DNA from: JBBCJM01 sp037190175
GTDB taxonomy: Bacteria > Pseudomonadota > Alphaproteobacteria > Rhodobacterales > Rhodobacteraceae
Assembly: GCA_037190175.1 (NCBI GenBank)
Contig: JBBCJM010000027.1
Coordinates: 3,506 to 67,505, forward strand
Reading direction: 5' to 3'
DNA: 64,000 nucleotides
The notes beneath the pieces are model-generated. The model was not told the origin of the DNA and did not search any database. It worked only from the letters and a program-made list of their open reading frames with translations. Position 1 is the stretch's first letter. Every line of letters starts with the position of its first letter. Of this stretch, positions 9,132 through 15,959 are shown one piece after another. The position numbers were made by a program, and so were the translations under genes.

Positions 9132-9199
9132 TCTGACGCCTCGTATGGGTGGGGCGAGCGGCGGAAATGGCGCGGCGTTGCGCCTTCTTGCCGTGCCGA

Positions 9200-9211
9200 A
9201 GTGTTGACAGT
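9200..9211. promoter_or_regulatory. Predicted GntR-family operator 3 (AGTGTTGACAGT)
   Basis: Third copy of the TGT-NN-ACA palindrome, in the divergent region between MmgE/PrpD-2 and the GntR gene. It contains TTGACA (9204-9209), a perfect -35 hexamer for plus-strand transcription toward the regulator, although the following -10 (around 9226-9232, TCTAGC/CTAGCC) is weak. Repressor binding here would be autoregulatory. Confidence 0.55.
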
Positions 9212-9335
9212 TATTTTCCGGCTTGTCTAGCCCCGTGGGTCGCACTAGCCTCCCGGATGCCATACTCGCTATATTTTGGGTAGAAATCCCCGAAACTATG
9301 CCGTAGGCCGGCACAGGAGAGGCACCTTGGGAAAA

Positions 9336-9347
9336 AGTGTCAACACA
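9336..9347. promoter_or_regulatory. Predicted GntR-family operator 4 (AGTGTCAACACA), abutting the gntR start codon
   Basis: Fourth copy of the palindrome, 136 bp from operator 3 (about thirteen helical turns). It ends on the first base of the ATG of the regulator gene, so it lies where a ribosome-binding site would normally be. A bound regulator here would block its own transcription or transcript elongation. Confidence 0.55.
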
Positions 9348-10069
9348 TGAGAGCCAGGAAATCCGAATCGGAAGCCGGCGGCCTTCTTGCCGACAAGTGT
9401 CTGGAACATATCCGGTCGCTGATCGCCTCGGGGCAGCTCGGCGAGGGCGAGCGCGTCAACGAGGCCGAGATCGCCCAGCGGCTGGGCGTCAGCCGCGGCC
9501 CGGTGCGCGAGGCGATCCGCCGCCTCTCGGCCTCGGGCCTGCTGGTGCCCGAGACGAATTTCGGCACCCGCGTGGCCCAGCTGGAGACCCATTCGGTGAT
9601 CTCGCTCTTCGAGGTGCGCGAGTCGCTCGAATCGATGTGCGCGGGGCTGGCGGCCGACCGCATGACGCTGCGCGAGCGGCGCAAGCTGGCCCGCATCCTC
9701 GACGAGCACGAAAGCACGATGAGCGAGCGCAACGCCGACGCCTATCCCTCGGGCCCCGACGACTGGGACTTCCACCTCGCGATCCTGACCGGGGCGCGCA
9801 ACGAATTCGCCTGGCGCATCTGCGGGCAGGAGTTCCGCGACCTCTTCTCGCTCCTGCGCGCCCGCCACGGCCGCAACGCCGCCCGCGGCCGCCGCGCGCT
9901 GGTCGAGCACCGCTGGATCGCCGAGGCGGTGATCGCCGGCAACGCCGATCTCGCGGCGCTGCTGATGCGCCAGCACATCCGCAGTTCGCGCAGCAACCTG
10001 CTGGCCACGATGAAGGCTTCCGACAACGGCGGCGGCGACATGAAAGGCGAAGGCGATGACCTGGCTTGA
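9347..10069 (+). CDS. GntR-family transcriptional regulator with FCD ligand domain
   Basis: A 240-residue FadR-subfamily regulator. The winged helix-turn-helix is at about residues 12-75 (VNEAEIAQRLGVSRGPVREAIRRL). The all-helical FCD domain follows, with the metal/ligand residues in WDFHLAIL, EHRWIAEAV and MRQHIRSS; such domains sense small organic acids. It is the first gene of the plus-strand operon gntR, PrpB-like lyase, MmgE/PrpD-3, and overlaps the lyase gene by 14 bp. The upstream palindromes have the TGT-NN-ACA form used by this family, so it probably represses both divergent operons and the hyuA operon. The ATG at 9347 has no Shine-Dalgarno sequence at normal distance (the nearest purine stretch is about 28 bp away); leaderless translation or a later start is possible. 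Confidence 0.88.
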   Translation: MRARKSESEAGGLLADKCLEHIRSLIASGQLGEGERVNEAEIAQRLGVSRGPVREAIRRLSASGLLVPETNFGTRVAQLETHSVISLFEVRESLESMCAGLAADRMTLRERRKLARILDEHESTMSERNADAYPSGPDDWDFHLAILTGARNEFAWRICGQEFRDLFSLLRARHGRNAARGRRALVEHRWIAEAVIAGNADLAALLMRQHIRSSRSNLLATMKASDNGGGDMKGEGDDLA

Positions 10070-10952
10070 GTCGGGCGGCACGGGCTCGGATCTGACCGCC
10101 ACGTTGCGGGACCTGCTGGCCCAGGGCTCCACCACGCCCTTCGTGGGCGCCTATGACGGGATGTCGGCGCTGCTGGCGAAACAGGCGGGGTTCAGGGGGC
10201 TCTACCTCTCGGGCGCCGCGCTCTCGGCCTCCAAGGCGCTGCCCGACCTGGGGCTCCTGACGCTGGAGGACGTCTGGCGCACCGCGCGCGAGATCGTGCG
10301 GGCGACCGACCTGCCGCTGATCGTCGATTGCGACACCGGCTTCGGCGAGGCGCTGAACGTCATGCGCGCGGTGCGGGAGCTCGAGCAGGTGGGCGTCGCC
10401 TGCGTGCAGATCGAGGACCAGCAGTTCCCCAAGAAATGCGGCCACCTGAACGACAAGCTGCTGGCCTCGCCCGAGGACATGTGCCGCAAGGTCGCCGCCG
10501 CGCGCAAAGCCAGCGACCGGATGGTGATCTGCGCCCGCACCGACGCGATGTCGGTCTCGGTGGACGAGGCCATCGCCCGCGCGCAACGCTATGTCGAGGC
10601 CGGGGCCGACCTGGTCTTCGTCGAGGCGCTGACCTCGGTCGAGGAGATCCGCCGGGTGCGCGCCGAGTTGCGCGCGCCGCTTCTGGCCAACATGACCGAG
10701 TTCGGTCGCACCCCCTCGATCCCGCTGTCGGACTGGCGCGACTATGGCTACGAGGCGGTGATCTATCCGGTCTCGGCCTTCCGCATCGCCTCGCAGGCGA
10801 TCGGGCAGTTCTACCGCAGCCTCGAGATGGCGGGACATGTGGACGACATGCTGCCGCGGATGATGACGCGGGCCGAGCTTTACGAGGTCATCGGCTATTT
10901 CGACTACGAGGCGCTGGACCAGCGGATCGTCAGGACGGTTCTGAACGTCTAG
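10056..10952 (+). CDS. Isocitrate lyase/PEP mutase superfamily C-C lyase (2-methylisocitrate lyase-like)
   Basis: A 298-residue TIM-barrel enzyme resembling PrpB/oxaloacetate decarboxylase-type members of the isocitrate lyase superfamily. Mg2+-site residues are seen in DCDTGFG (residues 91-97) and the E120-D121 pair, and the catalytic loop is KKCGH (126-130), where most isocitrate and methylisocitrate lyases have KRCGH. Such enzymes cleave a hydroxylated di- or tricarboxylate to pyruvate or glyoxylate plus a dicarboxylate. The gene overlaps gntR and is followed 15 bp later by MmgE/PrpD-3, echoing prpB-prpD pairs, but there is no methylcitrate synthase. The Arg-to-Lys change in the loop argues for a substrate other than 2-methylisocitrate. 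Confidence 0.85.
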   Translation: MTWLESGGTGSDLTATLRDLLAQGSTTPFVGAYDGMSALLAKQAGFRGLYLSGAALSASKALPDLGLLTLEDVWRTAREIVRATDLPLIVDCDTGFGEALNVMRAVRELEQVGVACVQIEDQQFPKKCGHLNDKLLASPEDMCRKVAAARKASDRMVICARTDAMSVSVDEAIARAQRYVEAGADLVFVEALTSVEEIRRVRAELRAPLLANMTEFGRTPSIPLSDWRDYGYEAVIYPVSAFRIASQAIGQFYRSLEMAGHVDDMLPRMMTRAELYEVIGYFDYEALDQRIVRTVLNV

Positions 10953-10967
10953 CCCCGGGAAAGACCA

Positions 10968-12380
10968 ATGGACGACCACGCCGACACCGCCAATCCGCAC
11001 ACCGCCCGCATGGCCGAATTCGTGGCCGGCCTGACCTTTCAGGCGATCCCGGCCGAGGTGCTGGAGCGGATCAAGCTTTTGATCCTCGATGGCCTGGGCT
11101 GCGGCCTCTACGGCGCCGACCTGCCCTGGACCCGCATCCTGCGCGAGACGCTGGCGACGGTGGACGACGGCCGGCATTCGGGCCTCTGGGGCAGCCGCGA
11201 GCGGCTGTCGCCGCCGCACGCGGTGCTGGTGAACGGCACCCAGATCCAGGGGTTCGAACTGGACGACGTGCACCGGCAGGGCGTGCTGCACGTGGCGGCC
11301 GTGACCCTGCCGCCGATCCTTGCCGTGGCCGACCAGCGCCCCCTGTCGGGGCGCGACTTCCTGACCGCCGCGGTCGCGGGGTTCGAGATCGGCCCGCGGG
11401 TGGGCATCTGCATGGGGCAGGAACATATCGGCCAGGGCTGGCATTCCGGGGCCACGGTGGGGGTGTTCTCGGCCGCCGCCGGCGCGGCCCGGGCGCTGGG
11501 GCTCGATGCGGAGCAGACCGCCCATGCCCTGGGCATCGCCGGCACCCAGTCCGCGGGGCTGATGGCGGCGCAATACGGCGCGATGGTCAAGCGGATGCAC
11601 GCCGGCCGCGCGGCGCAGAGCGGCTATTACGGCGCGCTGCTGGCCGCCCGCGGCTTCACCGGCATCCGCAACGTGTTCGAGGCGCCCTATGGCGGCTTCT
11701 GCACCACCTTCTCGCGCTCGCAGGACAGGTTCGACCTGGAGGAGCTGAGCGCCGGCCTGGGCGAGCGGTTCGAGACCTTGCGGATCTCGCTGAAGTTCTA
11801 TTCCTGCGTCGGCAGCAACCACACCACGCTGGACGCCATCCGCGCGATCCAGGCGCGGCATCCCTTCGGGCCGGACGACGTGGAGCGGATCGTGGTGCAC
11901 GGCTCGCAGGTCACCGTGGATCACGTGGGCTGGCCCTACCGGCCCGAGGGGCTGACCTCGGCGCAGTTGAACCTGCCGTTCTGCGTGGCGACGCTGCTGC
12001 TGGAGGGCGACGTCTTCGTGCAGAACTTCGGCCCCGATAGCATCGCCGACCCCGCCCGCATCGCCCTGTCGCGGCGGGTGGAGGTGGTGGAGGACCCGAC
12101 CATCACCGCGCAGGGCTCGAAATTCCGCCACAAGGTGCGGGTCGAGGTGCGGCTGAAGGACGGCTTCCGCGACGAGGAAACCCGCGCCGCGCCCCTGGGC
12201 AGCGAACAGTCCTTCGCCCCGGCCGAGGACATCGTGGCCAAGTTCCGCAAGCTGAGCCTCGGCTGCCTGGACGAAACCGCGCAGGACCGCATCGTGGACA
12301 TGGTGCTGAACCTGGAGACGCTGCCAGACCTCGGCGCGCTTTCCCGGGCGCTGACGCCGGAGCCCGGCACGGGGGCCTGA
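10968..12380 (+). CDS. MmgE/PrpD family protein (third of three paralogs)
   Basis: A 470-residue MmgE/PrpD protein. Blocks visible are IQGFELDDVHRQGVLHVAAVTLP, GQGWHSGATVGVFSAAAGAARALGL, and YGAMVKRMHAGRAAQSG, which contains the conserved Lys/His. It has a GGGAAAG ribosome-binding site and lies 15 bp behind the PrpB-like lyase gene in the plus-strand operon. A hairpin with a T-rich tail about 70 bp after its stop probably ends the transcript. As in the propionate pathway, a dehydratase/isomerase next to a lyase suggests the two act in sequence on one hydroxy-acid; the substrate is not determined. Confidence 0.87.
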   Translation: MDDHADTANPHTARMAEFVAGLTFQAIPAEVLERIKLLILDGLGCGLYGADLPWTRILRETLATVDDGRHSGLWGSRERLSPPHAVLVNGTQIQGFELDDVHRQGVLHVAAVTLPPILAVADQRPLSGRDFLTAAVAGFEIGPRVGICMGQEHIGQGWHSGATVGVFSAAAGAARALGLDAEQTAHALGIAGTQSAGLMAAQYGAMVKRMHAGRAAQSGYYGALLAARGFTGIRNVFEAPYGGFCTTFSRSQDRFDLEELSAGLGERFETLRISLKFYSCVGSNHTTLDAIRAIQARHPFGPDDVERIVVHGSQVTVDHVGWPYRPEGLTSAQLNLPFCVATLLLEGDVFVQNFGPDSIADPARIALSRRVEVVEDPTITAQGSKFRHKVRVEVRLKDGFRDEETRAAPLGSEQSFAPAEDIVAKFRKLSLGCLDETAQDRIVDMVLNLETLPDLGALSRALTPEPGTGA

Positions 12381-12452
12381 CCTCGGCCCGACCAGGCGAG
12401 CCGAAATCGCAAAGAATACGGCGACATTCGGAACCGGAACCGGCGCGCAAGG

Positions 12453-12488
12453 GGCCCCGGGCGTTGCGGGGCCGCAAGCTTTCTTTGT
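12453..12488 (+). terminator. Predicted intrinsic terminator after the gntR-lyase-MmgE/PrpD operon
   Basis: A 7-bp GC stem GGCCCCG / CGGGGCC (12453-12459, 12467-12473) with a 7-nt loop is followed by the T-rich tail GCAAGCTTTCTTTGT. It lies between MmgE/PrpD-3 and kynU, separating the two operons. The T-run is interrupted, so efficiency is uncertain. Confidence 0.5.
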
Positions 12489-12577
12489 AGCATCATCGGC
12501 AACGACATTCCTGCCGCAGACCCCGGCCCTGCAGCGCGGCGCGGAGCAATGCAGCACCGGCATCAGGATCGCGACCC

Positions 12578-13774
12578 ATGAAGACCGATTTTTCCGCCAC
12601 CCGCGCGCTGTTCGAGCTGCCCGAGGGGGTGATCTATCTGGACGGCAACTCGCTGGGGCCGCTGCCCGTCGCCGTGAAGGCGCGGATGGCGCGCGTCATC
12701 GGCGAGGAATGGGGGGCAATGCTGATCCGCGGCTGGAACCAGGCCGGCTGGATGGAGCAGCCCCGCCGGGTGGGCGACCGCATCGCCCGGCTGATCGGGG
12801 CCGAGCCGGGTAGCGTGGTCATGGGCGACACGCTGTCGATCAAGGTCTATCAGGCGCTGGCCTCGGCGCTGGAGATGAACCCCGGCCGCCGGGTGGTCCT
12901 GTCGGACAGCGGCAACTTCCCCTCGGACCTCTACATCGCCGACGGGCTGCTGCGAACCCTCGGCGATGGGTACGAACTGCGCATCGTGGACCCCGAGGCG
13001 GTGCTGAAGGCCATCGACGAGACCGTGGCCGCGATCCTGATCACCGAGGTCGACTATCGCACCGGGCGGCGCCACGACATGCAGGCGCTGACCGCGCGGG
13101 CGCACGGCAAGGGCGCGCTGGCGATCTGGGACCTGGCGCATTCGGCCGGGGCGCTGCCGGTGCAGGTGGCGGCCGAGGGCGCGGATTTCGCGGTCGGCTG
13201 CACCTACAAATACCTGAACTCCGGCCCCGGCGGCCCGGCCTTCATCTATGTGGCCCCCCGCCATCAGGAGGCCGCGCGCCCGGCGCTGTCGGGCTGGCTG
13301 GGGCACGAGGCGCCCTTCGCCTTCGACCTGGACTACCGCCCCGGCGCTGGCATCGAGCGGATGCGCGTCGGCACGCCCCCGATCCTGCAACTGGCCGCGC
13401 TGGACGCCGCGCTGGACGTGTGGGAGGGGGTGGACATGGCCGATCTGCGCACCCGCTCGCTGGACCTGACCGACCTGTTCATCGCCGAGGTCGAGGCGCG
13501 CTGCCCCGGGCTGAAGCTGGCCACCCCCCGCGCCCATGCCGAACGCGGCAGCCAGGTCAGCTTCACCCATCCCGAGGGCTATGCCATCATGCAGGCGCTG
13601 ATCGCCGAGGGGGTGATCGGCGATTTCCGCGCCCCGGTGACGCTGCGCTTCGGCTTCACGCCGCTCTACATCGGCCCCGACGAGGTGAGGCGCGCCGTCG
13701 ACATCCTGGCCGGGATCATGGACGAACGCCGCTGGGACCGGCCCGAGTTCAAGGCGCGGGCCAGGGTCACATGA
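12578..13774 (+). CDS. kynU: Kynureninase
   Basis: A 398-residue PLP enzyme that splits L-kynurenine into anthranilate and alanine. Typical segments are YLDGNSLGPLP (residues 20-30), SDSGNFPSDLYI (109-120), the PLP-ring aspartate in IWDLAHSAGALP (D185) and the Schiff-base lysine in TYKYLNSGPGG (K211). Length is slightly short but within the bacterial range. It precedes tryptophan dioxygenase by 139 bp on the same strand. Its product anthranilate is the substrate of the CoA-ligase pathway at 30-38.7 kb. An AGGA motif lies 9 bp before the ATG. No kynurenine formamidase gene is seen nearby, so that step must be encoded elsewhere. Confidence 0.95.
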   Translation: MKTDFSATRALFELPEGVIYLDGNSLGPLPVAVKARMARVIGEEWGAMLIRGWNQAGWMEQPRRVGDRIARLIGAEPGSVVMGDTLSIKVYQALASALEMNPGRRVVLSDSGNFPSDLYIADGLLRTLGDGYELRIVDPEAVLKAIDETVAAILITEVDYRTGRRHDMQALTARAHGKGALAIWDLAHSAGALPVQVAAEGADFAVGCTYKYLNSGPGGPAFIYVAPRHQEAARPALSGWLGHEAPFAFDLDYRPGAGIERMRVGTPPILQLAALDAALDVWEGVDMADLRTRSLDLTDLFIAEVEARCPGLKLATPRAHAERGSQVSFTHPEGYAIMQALIAEGVIGDFRAPVTLRFGFTPLYIGPDEVRRAVDILAGIMDERRWDRPEFKARARVT

Positions 13775-13913
13775 ACCCCGCCGCCGACCTTCCCTCCGTC
13801 TGCCGCCCCGCGGGCTGGATCGCCCTCTGGCGGCGGATCGGGCAATGCGCGGTGCTGGACCAGAGGCGCTTTCTCTCCTGAGCCATCCATCTTCAGGGAC
13901 AAGAGAGCCACCG

Positions 13914-14744
13914 ATGACCTACGATCCTTCCAGAGACGGCGCGCAGACGGATTTCCGCCAGCGGATGTCCTATGGCGACTACCTGCACATCGACCAGATC
14001 CTGACCGCGCAGAAGCCCCTGTCCGCGGCGCATGACGAGATGCTGTTCATCATCCAGCACCAGACCTCCGAACTGTGGATGAAACTGGCGCTCTACGAGG
14101 TGAACGGGGCGCGGGCCATGATCGCCGCCGACCGCACCGCCGAGGCGCTGAAGATGCTGGCGCGGGTGTCGCGCATCTTCGAGCAGCTGAACTCCGCCTG
14201 GGACGTGCTGCGCACCATGACGCCCTCGGAATACACCCGGTTCCGCGACGCCCTGGGGCAGTCCTCGGGCTTCCAGTCGTGGCAGTACCGGCTGATCGAA
14301 TATGCGGTCGGCAACCGCAACCTCGCCATGCTGAAACCGCACGAGCACCGCGCCGACCTGCTGGAGCTGCTGGAGGCCGAACTGGCGCGCCCCTCGCTTT
14401 ACGACGAGGTGCTGCGGCGGCTGGCGCGGGCCGGGCTGCCGGTGCCGCAGGCGGTGCTCACCCGCGACCTGCGGCAGGCCTGGAGCTTCGACGAGGGGGT
14501 CATGGCGGTCTGGGCCACGGTCTATCGCGACCCCGCGAAATACTGGGAAGCCTATGAAGTGGCCGAGAAGCTGGTGGATTTCGAGGACTACTTCCGCCGC
14601 TGGCGCTTCAACCACGTCACCACGGTCGAGCGTATCATCGGCTTCAAGCGCGGCACCGGCGGCACCGCGGGGATCTCCTATCTCAAGCGGATGCTGGAGG
14701 TGGAGTTGTTCCCCGAGCTCTGGCGCGTGCGCACCGAGCTTTGA
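13914..14744 (+). CDS. kynA: Tryptophan 2,3-dioxygenase
   Basis: A 276-residue haem dioxygenase that opens the indole ring of L-tryptophan to N-formylkynurenine. The substrate-pocket block FIIQHQTSELWMKL is at about residues 42-55, and the proximal-haem/substrate region FNHVTTVERIIGFKRGTGGTAG is near the C-terminus. The ATG at 13914 is preceded by AAGAGAG at good distance; an upstream in-frame start at 13845 would add residues without family similarity. The 3' end overlaps by 67 bp the 3' end of the convergent AraC-type regulator gene. It belongs with kynU to a tryptophan-to-anthranilate unit. Confidence 0.95.
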   Translation: MTYDPSRDGAQTDFRQRMSYGDYLHIDQILTAQKPLSAAHDEMLFIIQHQTSELWMKLALYEVNGARAMIAADRTAEALKMLARVSRIFEQLNSAWDVLRTMTPSEYTRFRDALGQSSGFQSWQYRLIEYAVGNRNLAMLKPHEHRADLLELLEAELARPSLYDEVLRRLARAGLPVPQAVLTRDLRQAWSFDEGVMAVWATVYRDPAKYWEAYEVAEKLVDFEDYFRRWRFNHVTTVERIIGFKRGTGGTAGISYLKRMLEVELFPELWRVRTEL

Positions 14745-15868
14745 GCCGCAGGGCCCCGGCCGGCCCCCTGCCGGTCGGGGTCGGCCCCGGGGCGGGGGCC
14801 CGCGGCCAGCTTGCGCGCCTCCTTGGGGGGCAGGCCGAAATGCGCCTTGAAGGCGGTGGTGAAGCTGGCCTGATGGTCATAGCCCACCGCATGGGCGATC
14901 ACGGCGATGGGGATGTCGGGGTCGGCCAGCATCTCGATCGCGCGGGTCATCCGGTGGTGGTTGCGGTAGTTGAAGATGGTCATGCCGTAGAGCAGCTTGA
15001 AGCCGCTTTTCAGCTTGGTCGCATTGGTGCCCAGCTGGCGCGCCAGGTCGGCGATGGTCAGCCGCCCGCCCGCGTCGTTCGACAGGATGTCCTGCGCGCG
15101 GGCGAACATGGCCAGCTCGCGCTCGGTGAAGGCGATGCCGCTGTTGCTGTCCACCGGGTCGGCCTCCAGCACCGCCGTGGTCTGGGCCAGGAGTTCGAAC
15201 ACCCGCGCCACCGCCATCATCATGTCGCGGCGGGCGCCGAATTCCAGCGCGAAGACATCGCGCAGGGCGGTCACGATCTCGACCGTGGTGGCGGTCTCGA
15301 TCATCGCCATCTCGCCAGGCGCGGGCTGCATCAGCCCGGTGGCGCGGGTGCCGGGCTGCCGGCCGAAGCCGAAGCTTTCGGACAGCATCTGGGGCCGCAC
15401 GTAGAGGCTGATCATGCGGAACCGCCCGGGCAGGCAGCAGACGTTGTAGCTGACGCCGGGCGCCTGGTGGCAGGCCATCAGGGTCGAGGCGGTCAGGCTG
15501 GGCCCGTCCAGGCTGGGAACGGCCAGTTCGACCGGGCCTTCCAGCACGAAATGGAACTCGACGAACCCCTCGGACGGCACCCTCTCGAACCGGGTCGACA
15601 CATAGTCGCAATCGGTGACGATCATGTAGACTTCGTCGCTGATCGAGAACAGCTTCCAGCAGCCGGTGCCCTCCTCCGGCGGCAGGTCGACGCGGGTATA
15701 GGCGACGTTCCAGCGCGGATTGACCTGGCGCCGATGGGGGCCGGGCCGTTCGGCGATGGCCTCGAAGGCCGCGCGGATGGTGCCGCCGGGGCCCACCAGG
15801 GCGGTGCGGAACAGCCCCTTGGTTTCGGGGCGGATCACGGCGCTGATCCCCGAGATGCTGGCTGGCAT
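14678..15868 (-). CDS. AraC-family transcriptional regulator
   Basis: A 396-residue regulator. The C-terminal part contains a double helix-turn-helix of the AraC/XylS type (about residues 270-348: LTIADLARQLGTNATKLKSGFK and IPIAVIAHAVGYDHQASFTTAFKAHFG). The N-terminal 250 residues form an effector/dimerisation domain not matching a known sensor by eye. About 45 residues past the HTH are low-complexity and basic; their codons lie partly antisense to kynA, so the tail may be non-functional. The gene lies upstream of, and on the same strand as, the gene order ALDH then regulator (91-bp gap), so it may be co-transcribed with the aldehyde dehydrogenase. Likely targets are the ALDH, UbiD and transporter operons, or kynUA; the sequence does not decide. 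Confidence 0.85.
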   Translation of the reverse strand: MPASISGISAVIRPETKGLFRTALVGPGGTIRAAFEAIAERPGPHRRQVNPRWNVAYTRVDLPPEEGTGCWKLFSISDEVYMIVTDCDYVSTRFERVPSEGFVEFHFVLEGPVELAVPSLDGPSLTASTLMACHQAPGVSYNVCCLPGRFRMISLYVRPQMLSESFGFGRQPGTRATGLMQPAPGEMAMIETATTVEIVTALRDVFALEFGARRDMMMAVARVFELLAQTTAVLEADPVDSNSGIAFTERELAMFARAQDILSNDAGGRLTIADLARQLGTNATKLKSGFKLLYGMTIFNYRNHHRMTRAIEMLADPDIPIAVIAHAVGYDHQASFTTAFKAHFGLPPKEARKLAAGPRPGADPDRQGAGRGPAAQSSVRTRQSSGNNSTSSIRLR

Positions 15869-15959
15869 GGCGGGCGGCCCCTGTGCTGGCGTGATTCCGG
15901 GCCGCCAGTGTAGGGGAAGGGCCCCCGGCTGGCGAGCCCGGCCAGGGGCCGCCCGGCGC

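Noticed and set aside
10056..12380. Assignment of the lyase and MmgE/PrpD-3 as prpB/prpD of the 2-methylcitrate cycle
   Set aside because: No prpC is present, the KRCGH loop is changed to KKCGH, and two further MmgE/PrpD genes plus a flavoprotein share the operators; a plain propionate pathway does not explain this.
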